Positions 6,522 to 12,017 of a stretch of DNA of 12,017 nucleotides are shown in pieces. How positions within the stretch are numbered: position 1 is the first letter of the stretch; each line of letters begins with the position of its first letter. The notes beneath the pieces are model-generated. The model saw only the letters and a program-made list of their open reading frames with translations. It ran no database searches and had not been told where the DNA came from. Both the position numbers and the translations under genes were made by a program. This stretch comes from Ferroplasmaceae archaeon UBA567 (GTDB lineage Archaea > Thermoplasmatota > Thermoplasmata > Thermoplasmatales > Thermoplasmataceae). The stretch covers positions 1-12,017 of the forward strand of contig DAUP01000086.1 in assembly GCA_002505185.1 (NCBI GenBank), in the 5' to 3' direction.

Positions 6522-7802
6522 ATGATTTCAGTTATTCTTGGTTTGCAGTTTGGTGATGAGGGAAAGGGCAAGATTACGGATTTTATAAGCAAGGATTATG
6601 ATGATGTAGTCCGTTTCAATGGAGGCAGCAATGCAGGCCATACAGTTGTCATAAATGGAGAAAAGTTCAAATTTCATCTGGTGCCCTCAGGGGCAATGCA
6701 GAGCAACAGGGTTATACTTGGAAATGGCATGGTGATAGACCCAGAAGAACTTGTTGATGAAATAGACCTTCTTAAAAAATCTAAGAAAAATATTGACATA
6801 AAAATTAGTGCAGGTGCGCATATAGTAACAAAAATGCATAAATGTCTGGATAAGAAAGAGGAAGAGATAAGGTCAAAGTTGAATATTGGAACCACATCCA
6901 AGGGAATAGGCCCTACCTATGAGGATAAATATGCGAGGACAGGGATACGCCTTATAGATCTCTCTAATACTGAAATAATAAGGGACAAGATAGAAACAAT
7001 ATACAACATGAAGAGACAACTTTTGAAAGGCAGCATCTATGAAAATCCTGAAGAAAGGGGCAAAATGGTAGAAAGTCTCTGCAGCTTTGGCAATTCTATC
7101 ATGAAATATATGGATTATACTGAGAACGTTATATATAATGATTACAGAAGCGGAAAAAACATACTTTTCGAGGGTGCACAGGGTGGCATGCTGGACATAG
7201 ATTTCGGCATATACCCATTTGTCACATCATCCAACACACTGGCAGGGGCGCTCTCTACCGGGTCTGGATTTTCCTTCAGGAAGGTTGACCGGGTCATAGG
7301 AGTTTTTAAGGCATACACATCCAAGGTTGGAGCAGGTCCCTTCCCCTCAGAAATACTAAACGGCAGTACATTAAGGGATTTAGGCGGCGAATACGGAACA
7401 ACTACAGGCAGGCCCAGAAGGATAGGATGGCTTGACCTTCCTCTTTTGAAATATACCATAATGATGAACGATGTTGATTCCCTTGCTATCACAAAGGTCG
7501 ATATACTAGGTAAAATGAAGACAATAAAGGTTGCTACGAAATATACAATTGACGGAAAGGAAATTGATTACTTCCCCAGGAGATTGGAAGAATTTGATAA
7601 ACTTCACGTTGATTACGTTGAATTTCCAGGGTGGGGAGACATAACAAATGGAGAAGACATAATTTCAAAAGGATACCAGGAGCTTCCAGAAAATATGAAA
7701 AAATTCCTTGAGTTCATTGAAGGGGAAACCGGGAAAACCATTGATATTATATCCCTGGGAGAGGACCGCCGTATGACCATAACAAAACAAATATTTAATT
7801 AA
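6522..7802 (+). CDS. purA: Adenylosuccinate synthetase
   Basis: 426 residues. The enzyme joins IMP and aspartate, using GTP, to give adenylosuccinate, the first committed step from IMP to AMP, in the cytosol. Motifs seen: the GDEGKGK P-loop-like motif at 11-17 with catalytic Asp12, the GSNAGHTV segment at 35-42 with catalytic His40, SKGIGPTYEDK around 126-136, FEGAQGGMLDIDFG around 216-229, GTTTGRPRRIGW at 292-303, and the TKVDILG guanine-specificity element at 324-330. Length corresponds to the full-length bacterial/eukaryal form, whereas several archaea (Pyrococcus, Methanocaldococcus) have a form of about 340 residues. The start at the MISVILGLQFGDEG methionine is the only sensible one and has a TATA box at about -25. 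It is monocistronic, followed by tRNA-Glu in the same direction. Confidence 0.97.
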   Translation: MISVILGLQFGDEGKGKITDFISKDYDDVVRFNGGSNAGHTVVINGEKFKFHLVPSGAMQSNRVILGNGMVIDPEELVDEIDLLKKSKKNIDIKISAGAHIVTKMHKCLDKKEEEIRSKLNIGTTSKGIGPTYEDKYARTGIRLIDLSNTEIIRDKIETIYNMKRQLLKGSIYENPEERGKMVESLCSFGNSIMKYMDYTENVIYNDYRSGKNILFEGAQGGMLDIDFGIYPFVTSSNTLAGALSTGSGFSFRKVDRVIGVFKAYTSKVGAGPFPSEILNGSTLRDLGGEYGTTTGRPRRIGWLDLPLLKYTIMMNDVDSLAITKVDILGKMKTIKVATKYTIDGKEIDYFPRRLEEFDKLHVDYVEFPGWGDITNGEDIISKGYQELPENMKKFLEFIEGETGKTIDIISLGEDRRMTITKQIFN

Positions 7803-7824
7803 TATAATGCAATTATGCCATGCG

Positions 7825-7833
7825 GCTTTAAGG
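7825..7833 (+). promoter_or_regulatory. Putative TATA box of tRNA-Glu
   Basis: GCTTTAAGG-like element centred near 7829, close to the usual distance before a tRNA 5' end at 7858. A second TTTTAAG at 7841-7847 is too close to be the TATA box. The two similar stretches also form a weak GGCTT/AAGCC inverted repeat that might help end the purA transcript. Confidence 0.3.
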
Positions 7834-7857
7834 ACGTAGCTTTTAAGCCATTTTTAG

Positions 7858-7932
<75 letters not shown>

Positions 7933-7989
7933 TTTTGATAAAGGTTTAATGTGGGTAATGATGGTCTAAGATCCAGTAAAAATTTTTAG

Positions 7990-8208
7990 CTAGAGTTTAA
8001 AACGCACCATGAAAAAAATTGTTTTATACAGACAGGCATATGAACAAGAATTATTATTGATTTTTAACCCCGCAATACCTGTCGTTTTAATGAAAAGCAC
8101 GTTTGAATCCACACATTCTTTTACAAACCTGCCAGGTTGTTCATCATAGACTACTGCATTTTGGATTAGGCATATAATTTCTATTCCCGGGTACATCTTC
8201 ATTTGCAC
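7990..8208 (-). CDS. Doubtful 72-residue hypothetical protein
   Basis: An open frame starting MQMKMYPGIEIICLIQNAVVY and ending in FFMVRFKL. The same frame stays open for about 25 more codons upstream (to near 8285), with a CGH-containing stretch, so it could be the remaining part of a longer, broken gene rather than a complete one. I recognise no motif, see no Shine-Dalgarno and no convincing TATA box at -25. It lies in the degenerate stretch after tRNA-Glu. It may be a chance frame; kept only because composition (charged and hydrophobic residues mixed) is protein-like. Confidence 0.2.
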   Translation of the reverse strand: MQMKMYPGIEIICLIQNAVVYDEQPGRFVKECVDSNVLFIKTTGIAGLKINNNSCSYACLYKTIFFMVRFKL

Positions 8209-8306
8209 AACTTTCTTACTATGTCCGCAGTGTTTAGTTTTTCTATATGAATTAGAAATAATATGACGTTTTATTATAAAATGTAAGAAATATTACAAAA
8301 ATATAA

Positions 8307-8326
8307 AATCTAATTTAATCTAATTA
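8307..8326. repeat. Tandem 10-bp duplication
   Basis: AATCTAATTT followed immediately by AATCTAATTA, a one-turn tandem repeat with one change at the end. Non-coding on both strands as far as I can see. Two copies in AT-rich DNA is weak evidence of anything beyond slippage. Confidence 0.6.
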
Positions 8327-8353
8327 TCCTGTAAAATTCAGCCTTTTAAAAAC

Positions 8354-8372
8354 TTACGTTTCTGAAACGTAA
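8354..8372. repeat. 19-bp palindrome (9-1-9)
   Basis: TTACGTTTC-T-GAAACGTAA, perfect arms of nine around one base. It contains CpG-bearing ACGT cores that stand out in this AT-rich stretch. A related half-site, CGTAAT, recurs at 8385-8390, 17 bp after the copy at 8368. It could be a dyad operator, a relic of a terminal inverted repeat, or a small hairpin. No gene start lies within 50 bp that would make it an obvious operator. Confidence 0.6.
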
Positions 8373-8423
8373 TTAGTCCAAATTCGTAATATTATAGGGT
8401 AAAGTATTACCATGATTTAAAAG

Positions 8424-8790
8424 TTAAGAAATTATTTTTCCAAGCCTCAGCAGTTCTGGGAAAATGTCACCTAGTGTTCCGTATCTATAATTTCTAAATT
8501 TTTTTTACTCACGTTATAATTATATAATATGTCGGAAACATCCACCACCATTTCAGTTTTTACATAGAGACGTTGTATTTTACTATGTTTTCATACACTG
8601 ATATGGGGGCAGATATCTGGATTATTTCTATTTGTTTCCTCTAATCGATAGAGGGGAGACTGGACATCTTCTTTGCAGGAATTATCTATGCCATAGCCTA
8701 TCCATAAAGTATCTGGAGAAGGGAGGTCAGGATTGATAATGCATTATTCTGCACCGGTGAGTGGCACAATCTGTTCAATATGGGTAGATT
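8424..8790 (-). pseudogene. Decayed gene of unknown identity
   Basis: On the minus strand a protein-like text runs across three frames. From 8640 it reads RKQIEIIQISAPISVYENIV and on to YNVSM (8563), then continues in another frame as VKTEMVVDVSDILYNYNVSK and KNLEIID (to about 8480), then in the third as YGTLGDIFPELLRLGKIIS with a stop at 8424-8426. Upstream, to about 8790, the first frame goes on with a hydrophobic stretch (SILTSLLQILYG) interrupted by several stops. Two frameshifts and multiple stops mean no function remains. The tail reads like a natural C-terminus. The hydrophobic part suggests a membrane protein or transporter, but I do not recognise the family. It lies just downstream of, and on the same strand as, the 302-residue membrane protein. 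Confidence 0.4.
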
Positions 8791-8813
8791 TTAGAACATT
8801 CCCTCACATTCTC

Positions 8814-9722
8814 TTATCTTATAATCATTAACAATAAGATGGAAGAAACGAAAAATATACCAGCAATTATTAGTGCCAGTTTAATCCACTTTTCATGAGA
8901 TAGCAATTTTGTCCTTGTTTGAGCGAAAGCCAATGTTAAAATAAAGACACTCTCTATTTCCAATGAGTCAAATAGATATGAAATATTATGTAAAATCAAC
9001 CATATAATGTCAGTAAATGGGAATAATATTACGAACACTATAAGGCTATACATTAAACCAGCTAGACCCTCTTCCGTCTTTATTCTATAAAATATTCCTA
9101 TTGAGGTTATATTTTCATCCGTTCTGTACTTATTAGAAACACTAAAAGAAAAAAAATTTTTTCTGAAATCTAAATGTATTCTTTCATTATCCAATAGAAC
9201 TGAATCATCAGAATAAGTAGCTAGGCCTCCCCTTTCTATTGTTAACCCGTCTTCCCATTGACAAAAAATGCTAAGAGTTTCCTTATCATAGAAAGATATC
9301 CAGTCTATACGCTCTTTTTCAGTAAATATAAAATATTTTCTATCTATCTCCTTTGCCTCATAATCTAAATGTATTGAGTAATATTCATCTTTCTTAACTG
9401 GTTGGTTCAGTTTTATTAATAAAATATACCGCTTTTTTCCTAGATCTTTTTCATTCATAGCGTTTAAAATATCTTTTGGGACGTTTCCCTCTTCTTCTAT
9501 CTTGTAATTTGGTAGATATATCAATTCATTTCCATCATTATCGATGATTTTTAGATTTGGCTTAAATTTTTCAACTTCCAAAATTATTTCTGGTAATATC
9601 CTCTCTGATGTGTTTTTGAAAGTTATTTTTTCCGTGGCATTTCTTTTAAGAATACCTGAAGGATGAGTATAATATATACGTCTGCTTATAATTTCTAAAT
9701 CTTTGGGATAAAAAAATAACAA
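8814..9722 (-). CDS. Unrecognised protein with C-terminal membrane anchor
   Basis: 302 residues, family not recognised. Residues 1-215 are polar and strand-rich, with an early stretch (EKITFKNTSERILPEIILEVE) and a second (RYILLIKLNQPVKKDEYYSI) that look like beta-sandwich strands. There is no signal peptide. Then come a strong transmembrane segment at about 220-244, a shorter hydrophobic stretch at about 256-268, and a last transmembrane segment at about 279-301, so the big domain is probably cytosolic and tethered to the membrane. The start is TTG at 9722: the frame is closed by a stop 10 bases upstream, and a GGGG Shine-Dalgarno core at 9729-9732 is well spaced for it. It starts 13 bp after the stop of the 54-codon ORF and is probably its operon partner. 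Base composition is more AT-rich than the neighbouring housekeeping genes, consistent with transfer. Confidence 0.72.
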   Translation of the reverse strand: MLFFYPKDLEIISRRIYYTHPSGILKRNATEKITFKNTSERILPEIILEVEKFKPNLKIIDNDGNELIYLPNYKIEEEGNVPKDILNAMNEKDLGKKRYILLIKLNQPVKKDEYYSIHLDYEAKEIDRKYFIFTEKERIDWISFYDKETLSIFCQWEDGLTIERGGLATYSDDSVLLDNERIHLDFRKNFFSFSVSNKYRTDENITSIGIFYRIKTEEGLAGLMYSLIVFVILFPFTDIIWLILHNISYLFDSLEIESVFILTLAFAQTRTKLLSHEKWIKLALIIAGIFFVSSILLLMIIR

Positions 9723-9735
9723 AATCTTCCCCTAA

Positions 9736-9900
9736 TTATTCTTTTTCAGCCACAACATAAACAGTTATACCATTTTCCTCTATTGGTACATACACGTCAT
9801 CGTGTCTTGGATGTTTAACTATCCTGATACATTTAGAATTCTCAAGAATTTTTAAACGTTCATCCCATGTATATTCTTTATCCACTCTTTTATTTTCCAT
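9736..9900 (-). CDS. 54-residue hypothetical protein, partner of the membrane protein
   Basis: A short gene starting MENKRVDKEYTWDERLKILE and ending VYVVAEKE. It has a good ribosome-binding site, GGGGAG at 9905-9910, four bases before the ATG, and its stop is 13 bp before the TTG start of the 302-residue membrane protein. These features make it a real gene despite its size. The protein is charged, with a probable N-terminal helix and two short strands (KCIRIVKH, ITVYVVA). No known motif, no membrane segment. Small upstream partner plus larger membrane-anchored protein is an arrangement seen in toxin-antitoxin and other two-gene accessory units, but nothing in the sequence proves such a role. 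Confidence 0.65.
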   Translation of the reverse strand: MENKRVDKEYTWDERLKILENSKCIRIVKHPRHDDVYVPIEENGITVYVVAEKE

Positions 9901-9934
9901 TCATCTCCCCACTCATTTAATTTTAGTACAGTAT

Positions 9935-9968
9935 GTATATGGTATATGTTGTGTATATCTCATATACA
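9935..9968. repeat. ATATAC repeat cluster upstream of the two-gene unit
   Basis: Two adjacent copies of GTATATG (9935-9948), then a 7-3-7 palindrome TGTATAT-CTC-ATATACA (9952-9968). On the minus strand this gives three ATATAC units in the expected promoter region of the 54-residue gene, 35-68 bp before its ATG. It could be a binding-site array for a regulator of the 54-aa/302-aa pair or just part of an AT-rich promoter. The repeats are seen; the role is inferred. Confidence 0.5.
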
Positions 9969-9982
9969 ATATATATATTTTT

Positions 9983-10189
9983 TTATTGAGTATCTCCCTT
10001 TAGTCCATTCCTGAACGTATTCAGCAGCTCGGGACCCTTCAATATTTCCTCCAGGACATTCTCTATCAATTTAGACTTAAAAGCCTCTGGTGTCTTCTGA
10101 ATAAGACTTTTGGTCAATCCTAGTATGGCCTCAGATTTCTCTATGACACCCTCTATTTCCTTTTCCTTGTCCACATATTCCATTGCCAT
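9983..10189 (-). CDS. 68-residue helical hypothetical protein
   Basis: Starts MAMEYVDKEKEIEGVIEKSE and is almost entirely helix-forming and charged, with heptad-like spacing of Ile, Leu and Val (IEGVIEKSEAILGLTKSLI), so a coiled-coil or small helical-bundle protein is likely. Not membrane-inserted. No family recognised. The ATG at 10189 has a palindromic TATA element (TTAAATATTTAA, 10210-10221) centred 26 bp upstream, which fits a leaderless mRNA; a second Met at residue 3 is possible but less well placed. It is divergent from the APC permease across only 62 bp and may be regulated together with it. A functional link to transport is possible but unproven. Confidence 0.6.
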   Translation of the reverse strand: MAMEYVDKEKEIEGVIEKSEAILGLTKSLIQKTPEAFKSKLIENVLEEILKGPELLNTFRNGLKGDTQ

Positions 10190-10207
10190 AATAGTCCATG
10201 AAGGCAG

Positions 10208-10253
10208 ATTTAAATATTTAAGTATACTTCACTTTTATTAAGTAAACTTAAGT
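10208..10253. promoter_or_regulatory. Divergent promoter with twin AAGT-N2-ACTT boxes
   Basis: The region between the 68-residue gene and the permease holds a palindromic TATA-like TTAAATATTTAA (10210-10221), then AAGTATACTT (10220-10229, a perfect palindrome) and AAGTAAACTT (10240-10249). The last two share AAGT-N2-ACTT and start exactly 20 bp apart, two helical turns. A further palindrome, ACTTAAGT (10246-10253), overlaps the second box. The permease TATA may be TTTTATTA at 10233-10240, between the boxes. This looks like a two-site operator for a dimeric regulator; the regulator is unknown. Confidence 0.55.
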
Positions 10254-11634
10254 GGATAACATGATCCTTCGAATAAATAAAAGTTCAGGCGATTTGAAAT
10301 CTAACGTACACAGATTCATAGACCTTTCGGCACTCTCAACATCCAGTGTTGCACCCGCATTCAGCATTGCAGCATCATATGGCGTCATTGTAATGTATCT
10401 GGGTTTTTATTCTATCATGGCAATTATCCTCACTTTTCCGGTATGGCTCGGTGCAGCCATAATATTCAGAAAATTCAATAGGCTGTATCCAAGTGCAGGA
10501 GCCTCATATCACTGGGGAAACAGAATTGTATCAAGAAGATATGGATCAATGCAGGCGTGGGTAATCACACTGGCATATTTCTTTTCCATACCTCCAATTG
10601 TAATACCTGCTGGTGAATACACAGCAGTATTGTTATACAATACTGGAATCATAAATTATGCCACATACAATAATGCTACAACAATATTTATAATAGGAAG
10701 TGCGTGGATTTCAATTACGCTTATAGCTTCCATAATGGGTGCAAAACCCACGGCAAGGCTAACTGAAATATTCCTTGTCCTTGAGCTATCAATAATCGTT
10801 GTTTTTGTTGTAATAGCCATATATTTTCTTCCAGGGCATACTGTTAATCCAGTTTCATATAGCTGGTTTATAGGTTTTGGACAGATATTAAAGAGCCCAT
10901 ATAAATTTATGATAGCATTTCCTGTGATCGCAACCATAATGGACGGATGGGAAATAGACTCATACGCATCAGAGGAATCTTTTAACCGTGAAAAATGGCC
11001 AGGAACCACAGGGATTATAGGTCTTATTGCGGTATTTGCCATTTATCTGGTCACAATGACATTGATGGATATTGAAACCCCCATAAATCTGCTTTCAGCC
11101 AGTCTTGATCCACTGGCTACATGGTCTCAGTACATGATCCCAAAATATTCATTTATAATGGATATTGCCGTTATAGCATCCACAGCAAGCTCATTATGGC
11201 TTACAACCTATATACTCAGCAGGGCCTGGTATGCAATGTCCCGTGAAAAACTTTTTCCCAGGCAATTCGGATACATTAACAGGGAAAGGAAAAGCCCATA
11301 TGCTAATCTTCTCATGATAGGCATTGCGGCAGAATCAATAAATGCGGTGATGCTTTTTGTACCCTCTATAGAAGGATTCTTCGCTGAACTCCTTTCAATA
11401 TCTGGGATATTCCTTATGATGGAATTTGGAATAGATGCATTTACAGGCATATACCTCTATTCGCGCAGGCGACAAATAAGCAGGAAACATATGTACCTTG
11501 CAGTGTCAATATTTTCATTTACGGGTTTTTCTATTATGATTTTATTTGGTCTCATAACTGATACGATATTCCTTATACTTTTCATAATAATGATGATTCC
11601 CGCCATAATGATGCTGTACACGAATAAAAATTAG
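10252..11634 (+). CDS. APC-family amino acid/polyamine permease
   Basis: 460 residues, an integral membrane transporter with about 12 hydrophobic segments. Seen: the cytosolic N-terminus followed by LSALSTSSVAPAFSIAAS and a Gly-containing first helix, typical of the APC superfamily's unwound TM1; the RLYPSAGASYHWGNR loop (matching the family's P-x-AGGxY pattern before TM3); and DGWEIDSYASEES followed by KWPGT, matching the conserved FxGWE-xxxxxSEE-xNP element of TM6 and its following loop. It probably imports amino acids or related amines with protons or by exchange; the substrate cannot be read. The reading frame allows GTG at 10252 or ATG at 10261; TTTTATTA at 10233-10240 is better spaced (about 25 bp) for the ATG, giving 457 residues. 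Divergent from the 68-residue gene with operator-like boxes between. Confidence 0.93.
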   Translation: MDNMILRINKSSGDLKSNVHRFIDLSALSTSSVAPAFSIAASYGVIVMYLGFYSIMAIILTFPVWLGAAIIFRKFNRLYPSAGASYHWGNRIVSRRYGSMQAWVITLAYFFSIPPIVIPAGEYTAVLLYNTGIINYATYNNATTIFIIGSAWISITLIASIMGAKPTARLTEIFLVLELSIIVVFVVIAIYFLPGHTVNPVSYSWFIGFGQILKSPYKFMIAFPVIATIMDGWEIDSYASEESFNREKWPGTTGIIGLIAVFAIYLVTMTLMDIETPINLLSASLDPLATWSQYMIPKYSFIMDIAVIASTASSLWLTTYILSRAWYAMSREKLFPRQFGYINRERKSPYANLLMIGIAAESINAVMLFVPSIEGFFAELLSISGIFLMMEFGIDAFTGIYLYSRRRQISRKHMYLAVSIFSFTGFSIMILFGLITDTIFLILFIIMMIPAIMMLYTNKN

Positions 11635-11828
11635 GATATGATTTGAAAGTGGCGTTTTCTCCCAGCTTTTGCAGGGAGCTTCTCACTTCAAAGGTTGCTG
11701 TCTTAATCTCCATGGACTTGAATTCCTTCGTGCTAAGCCATCCCACTTTAGGCACGCATGAAGCAATATGCTCTCCTATCTGCCGGCGGATAGAAGAATA
11801 TCTTGCAAAGGAGGACTTCCGTTTATAA
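11582..11828 (-). pseudogene. Possible TnpB-like C-terminal relic (IS200/IS605 right end)
   Basis: On the minus strand, purine-rich DNA in one open frame reads VGWLSTKEFKSMEIKTATFE and then VRSSLQKLGENATF, ending into the permease 3' end. This resembles in pattern the short tail of IS200/IS605 TnpB proteins (G-GT-EF-PVE followed by SSL-EAGS), which lies after their zinc ribbon; the zinc ribbon and catalytic parts are missing here. The same stretch contains a stable hairpin (11659-11678), as expected near the right end of such elements, where the guide RNA is made. The plus strand also has an open 61-codon frame from a TTG at 11643, with no motif. Identification is by pattern memory only and may be wrong; if right, it is a truncated, inactive remnant. 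Confidence 0.3.
11659..11678. repeat. Hairpin downstream of the permease
   Basis: CTCCC-A-GC-TTTT-GC-A-GGGAG: a five-pair G/C-rich stem, one A/A mismatch, two more G/C pairs and a four-base loop. On the minus strand the mismatch is T/T and the loop AAAA. It starts 25 bp after the permease stop. Either part of an IS200/IS605-like right end or guide RNA relic, or a structure at the permease mRNA 3' end. No T tract follows, so a bacterial-type terminator is unlikely. Confidence 0.6.
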
Positions 11829-11849
11829 ATGTTAAAAAATAAATTTTTA

Positions 11850-12017
11850 TTACTTCGTTTTTTCATCCCTGTTATTTTCCTGTTTTTCTGTTTGCTTGCC
11901 CGTCTGTTTAGGTGCTGCAGGTTTTCTACCATAGAAGTAATAAACTGTCGCTCCAAGGAGAACTATTGCCACAGCTATGGCGATGTATGCGCCCGTATAA
12001 TCTGTATGAATCGGCAC
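11850..12017 (-). CDS. Membrane-anchored protein, C-terminal part only
   Basis: The last 55 codons of a gene whose start is beyond the window edge. Read from 12017, it begins VPIHTDYTGAYIAIAVAIVL and goes through a single transmembrane helix (about 20 residues, GAYIAIAVAIVLLGATVYYFY), then a short cytosolic tail (GRKPAAPKQTGKQTEKQENN) rich in Lys, Gln and Glu, with TAA at 11850-11852. A C-terminal helix followed by a basic tail is the common anchor of archaeal surface proteins such as solute-binding proteins of ABC transporters, secreted proteases and S-layer-like proteins; which one cannot be told. The other minus-strand frame over this stretch (from 11956) is a shadow. The composition of helix and tail is convincing for a real gene. 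Confidence 0.7.
   Translation of the reverse strand: MPIHTDYTGAYIAIAVAIVLLGATVYYFYGRKPAAPKQTGKQTEKQENNRDEKTK

Larger units (their letters stand above)
7933..8813. other. Gene-poor accessory stretch downstream of tRNA-Glu
   Basis: About 880 bp without a convincing intact gene. From left to right it holds a doubtful 72-codon minus-strand reading frame (7990-8208), a TTTTAT-T-ATAAAA palindrome near 8270, a tandem 10-bp duplication (8307-8326), a 9-1-9 palindrome (8354-8372), and a minus-strand decayed gene (8424 to about 8790). Base composition is noticeably more AT-rich than in psmA or purA on the left. The position directly after a tRNA and the decay suggest an old insertion site or island edge. 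I see no second copy of the tRNA 3' end in the window and no integrase. Confidence 0.5.

Noticed and set aside
7142..7492. Minus-strand open frame of 116 codons inside purA.
   Set aside because: Antisense shadow of conserved PurA motifs; no start signal or motif of its own.
7933..7990. Possible box C/D small RNA just after the tRNA (AATGATGG resembles box C).
   Set aside because: No box D (CTGA) at suitable distance and no C'/D' pair.
9921..9982. Short CRISPR-like array suggested by repeated GTATATG/CATATAC units.
   Set aside because: Units are 7 bp, unequally spaced and low in complexity; there are no spacers of regular length.
10656..11042. Minus-strand open frame of 128 codons inside the permease gene.
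   Set aside because: Antisense to conserved transmembrane segments; composition is that of a reversed membrane protein.
11643..11828. Plus-strand 61-codon frame from a TTG after the permease.
   Set aside because: TTG start without a Shine-Dalgarno, Ser/Leu-rich shadow-like composition; the purine-rich strand is the opposite one.
11830..11956. N-terminal part of the minus-strand 124-codon frame starting at 11956.
   Set aside because: It overlaps the C-terminal membrane-anchored gene in a different frame; that gene's helix and tail are far more protein-like.

Overview
The window looks like a piece of an archaeal chromosome from the order Thermoplasmatales (Thermoplasma / Ferroplasma / Acidiplasma / Picrophilus relatives). 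The strongest clue is the proteasome alpha subunit at 5723-6427, which I recognise as very close to Thermoplasma acidophilum PsmA over its whole length. An archaeal single-type GINS subunit, an HTH_10 regulator, an intron-less tRNA-Glu without encoded CCA, AT-rich DNA, and TATA-like elements about 25 bp before many start codons (leaderless mRNAs) fit this.

Layout. (1) 38-2190, minus: a tight two-gene operon with an ATGA overlap, encoding a DRE-TIM (isopropylmalate/homocitrate synthase-like) enzyme followed by a class III CoA-transferase. A divergent HTH_10 regulator (2347-2991) has an 8-4-8 inverted repeat on its promoter. The unit looks like a small regulated acyl-CoA / 2-oxo-acid module of unknown substrate. 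(2) 3000-5552, minus: a TatD-like hydrolase, then a replication/accessory cluster of GINS subunit, 61-residue zinc-site mini-protein and GT2 glycosyltransferase. (3) 5723-7932, plus: psmA, purA and tRNA-Glu(UUC), a housekeeping block. (4) 7933 to about 9900: an accessory island downstream of the tRNA, with very AT-rich DNA, palindromes, a decayed gene, an unrecognised C-terminally membrane-anchored protein and, directly upstream of it, a 54-residue partner ORF. (5) 9983-11634: a 68-residue helical protein divergent from an APC-family permease, with twin operator-like AAGT-N2-ACTT boxes exactly 20 bp apart between them. (6) 11635-12017: a possible relic of an IS200/IS605-type right end (TnpB-like tail plus hairpin), then the 3' end of a membrane-anchored protein that runs off the window.

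The best candidates for something undescribed are the CoA-transferase/DRE-TIM/HTH_10 module, the 54-aa + 302-aa pair in the tRNA-adjacent island, and the TatD-like protein with a substituted metal-binding His. No CRISPR array, complete transposon, rRNA or replication origin is visible. All family assignments come from reading motifs by eye; no database search was run.
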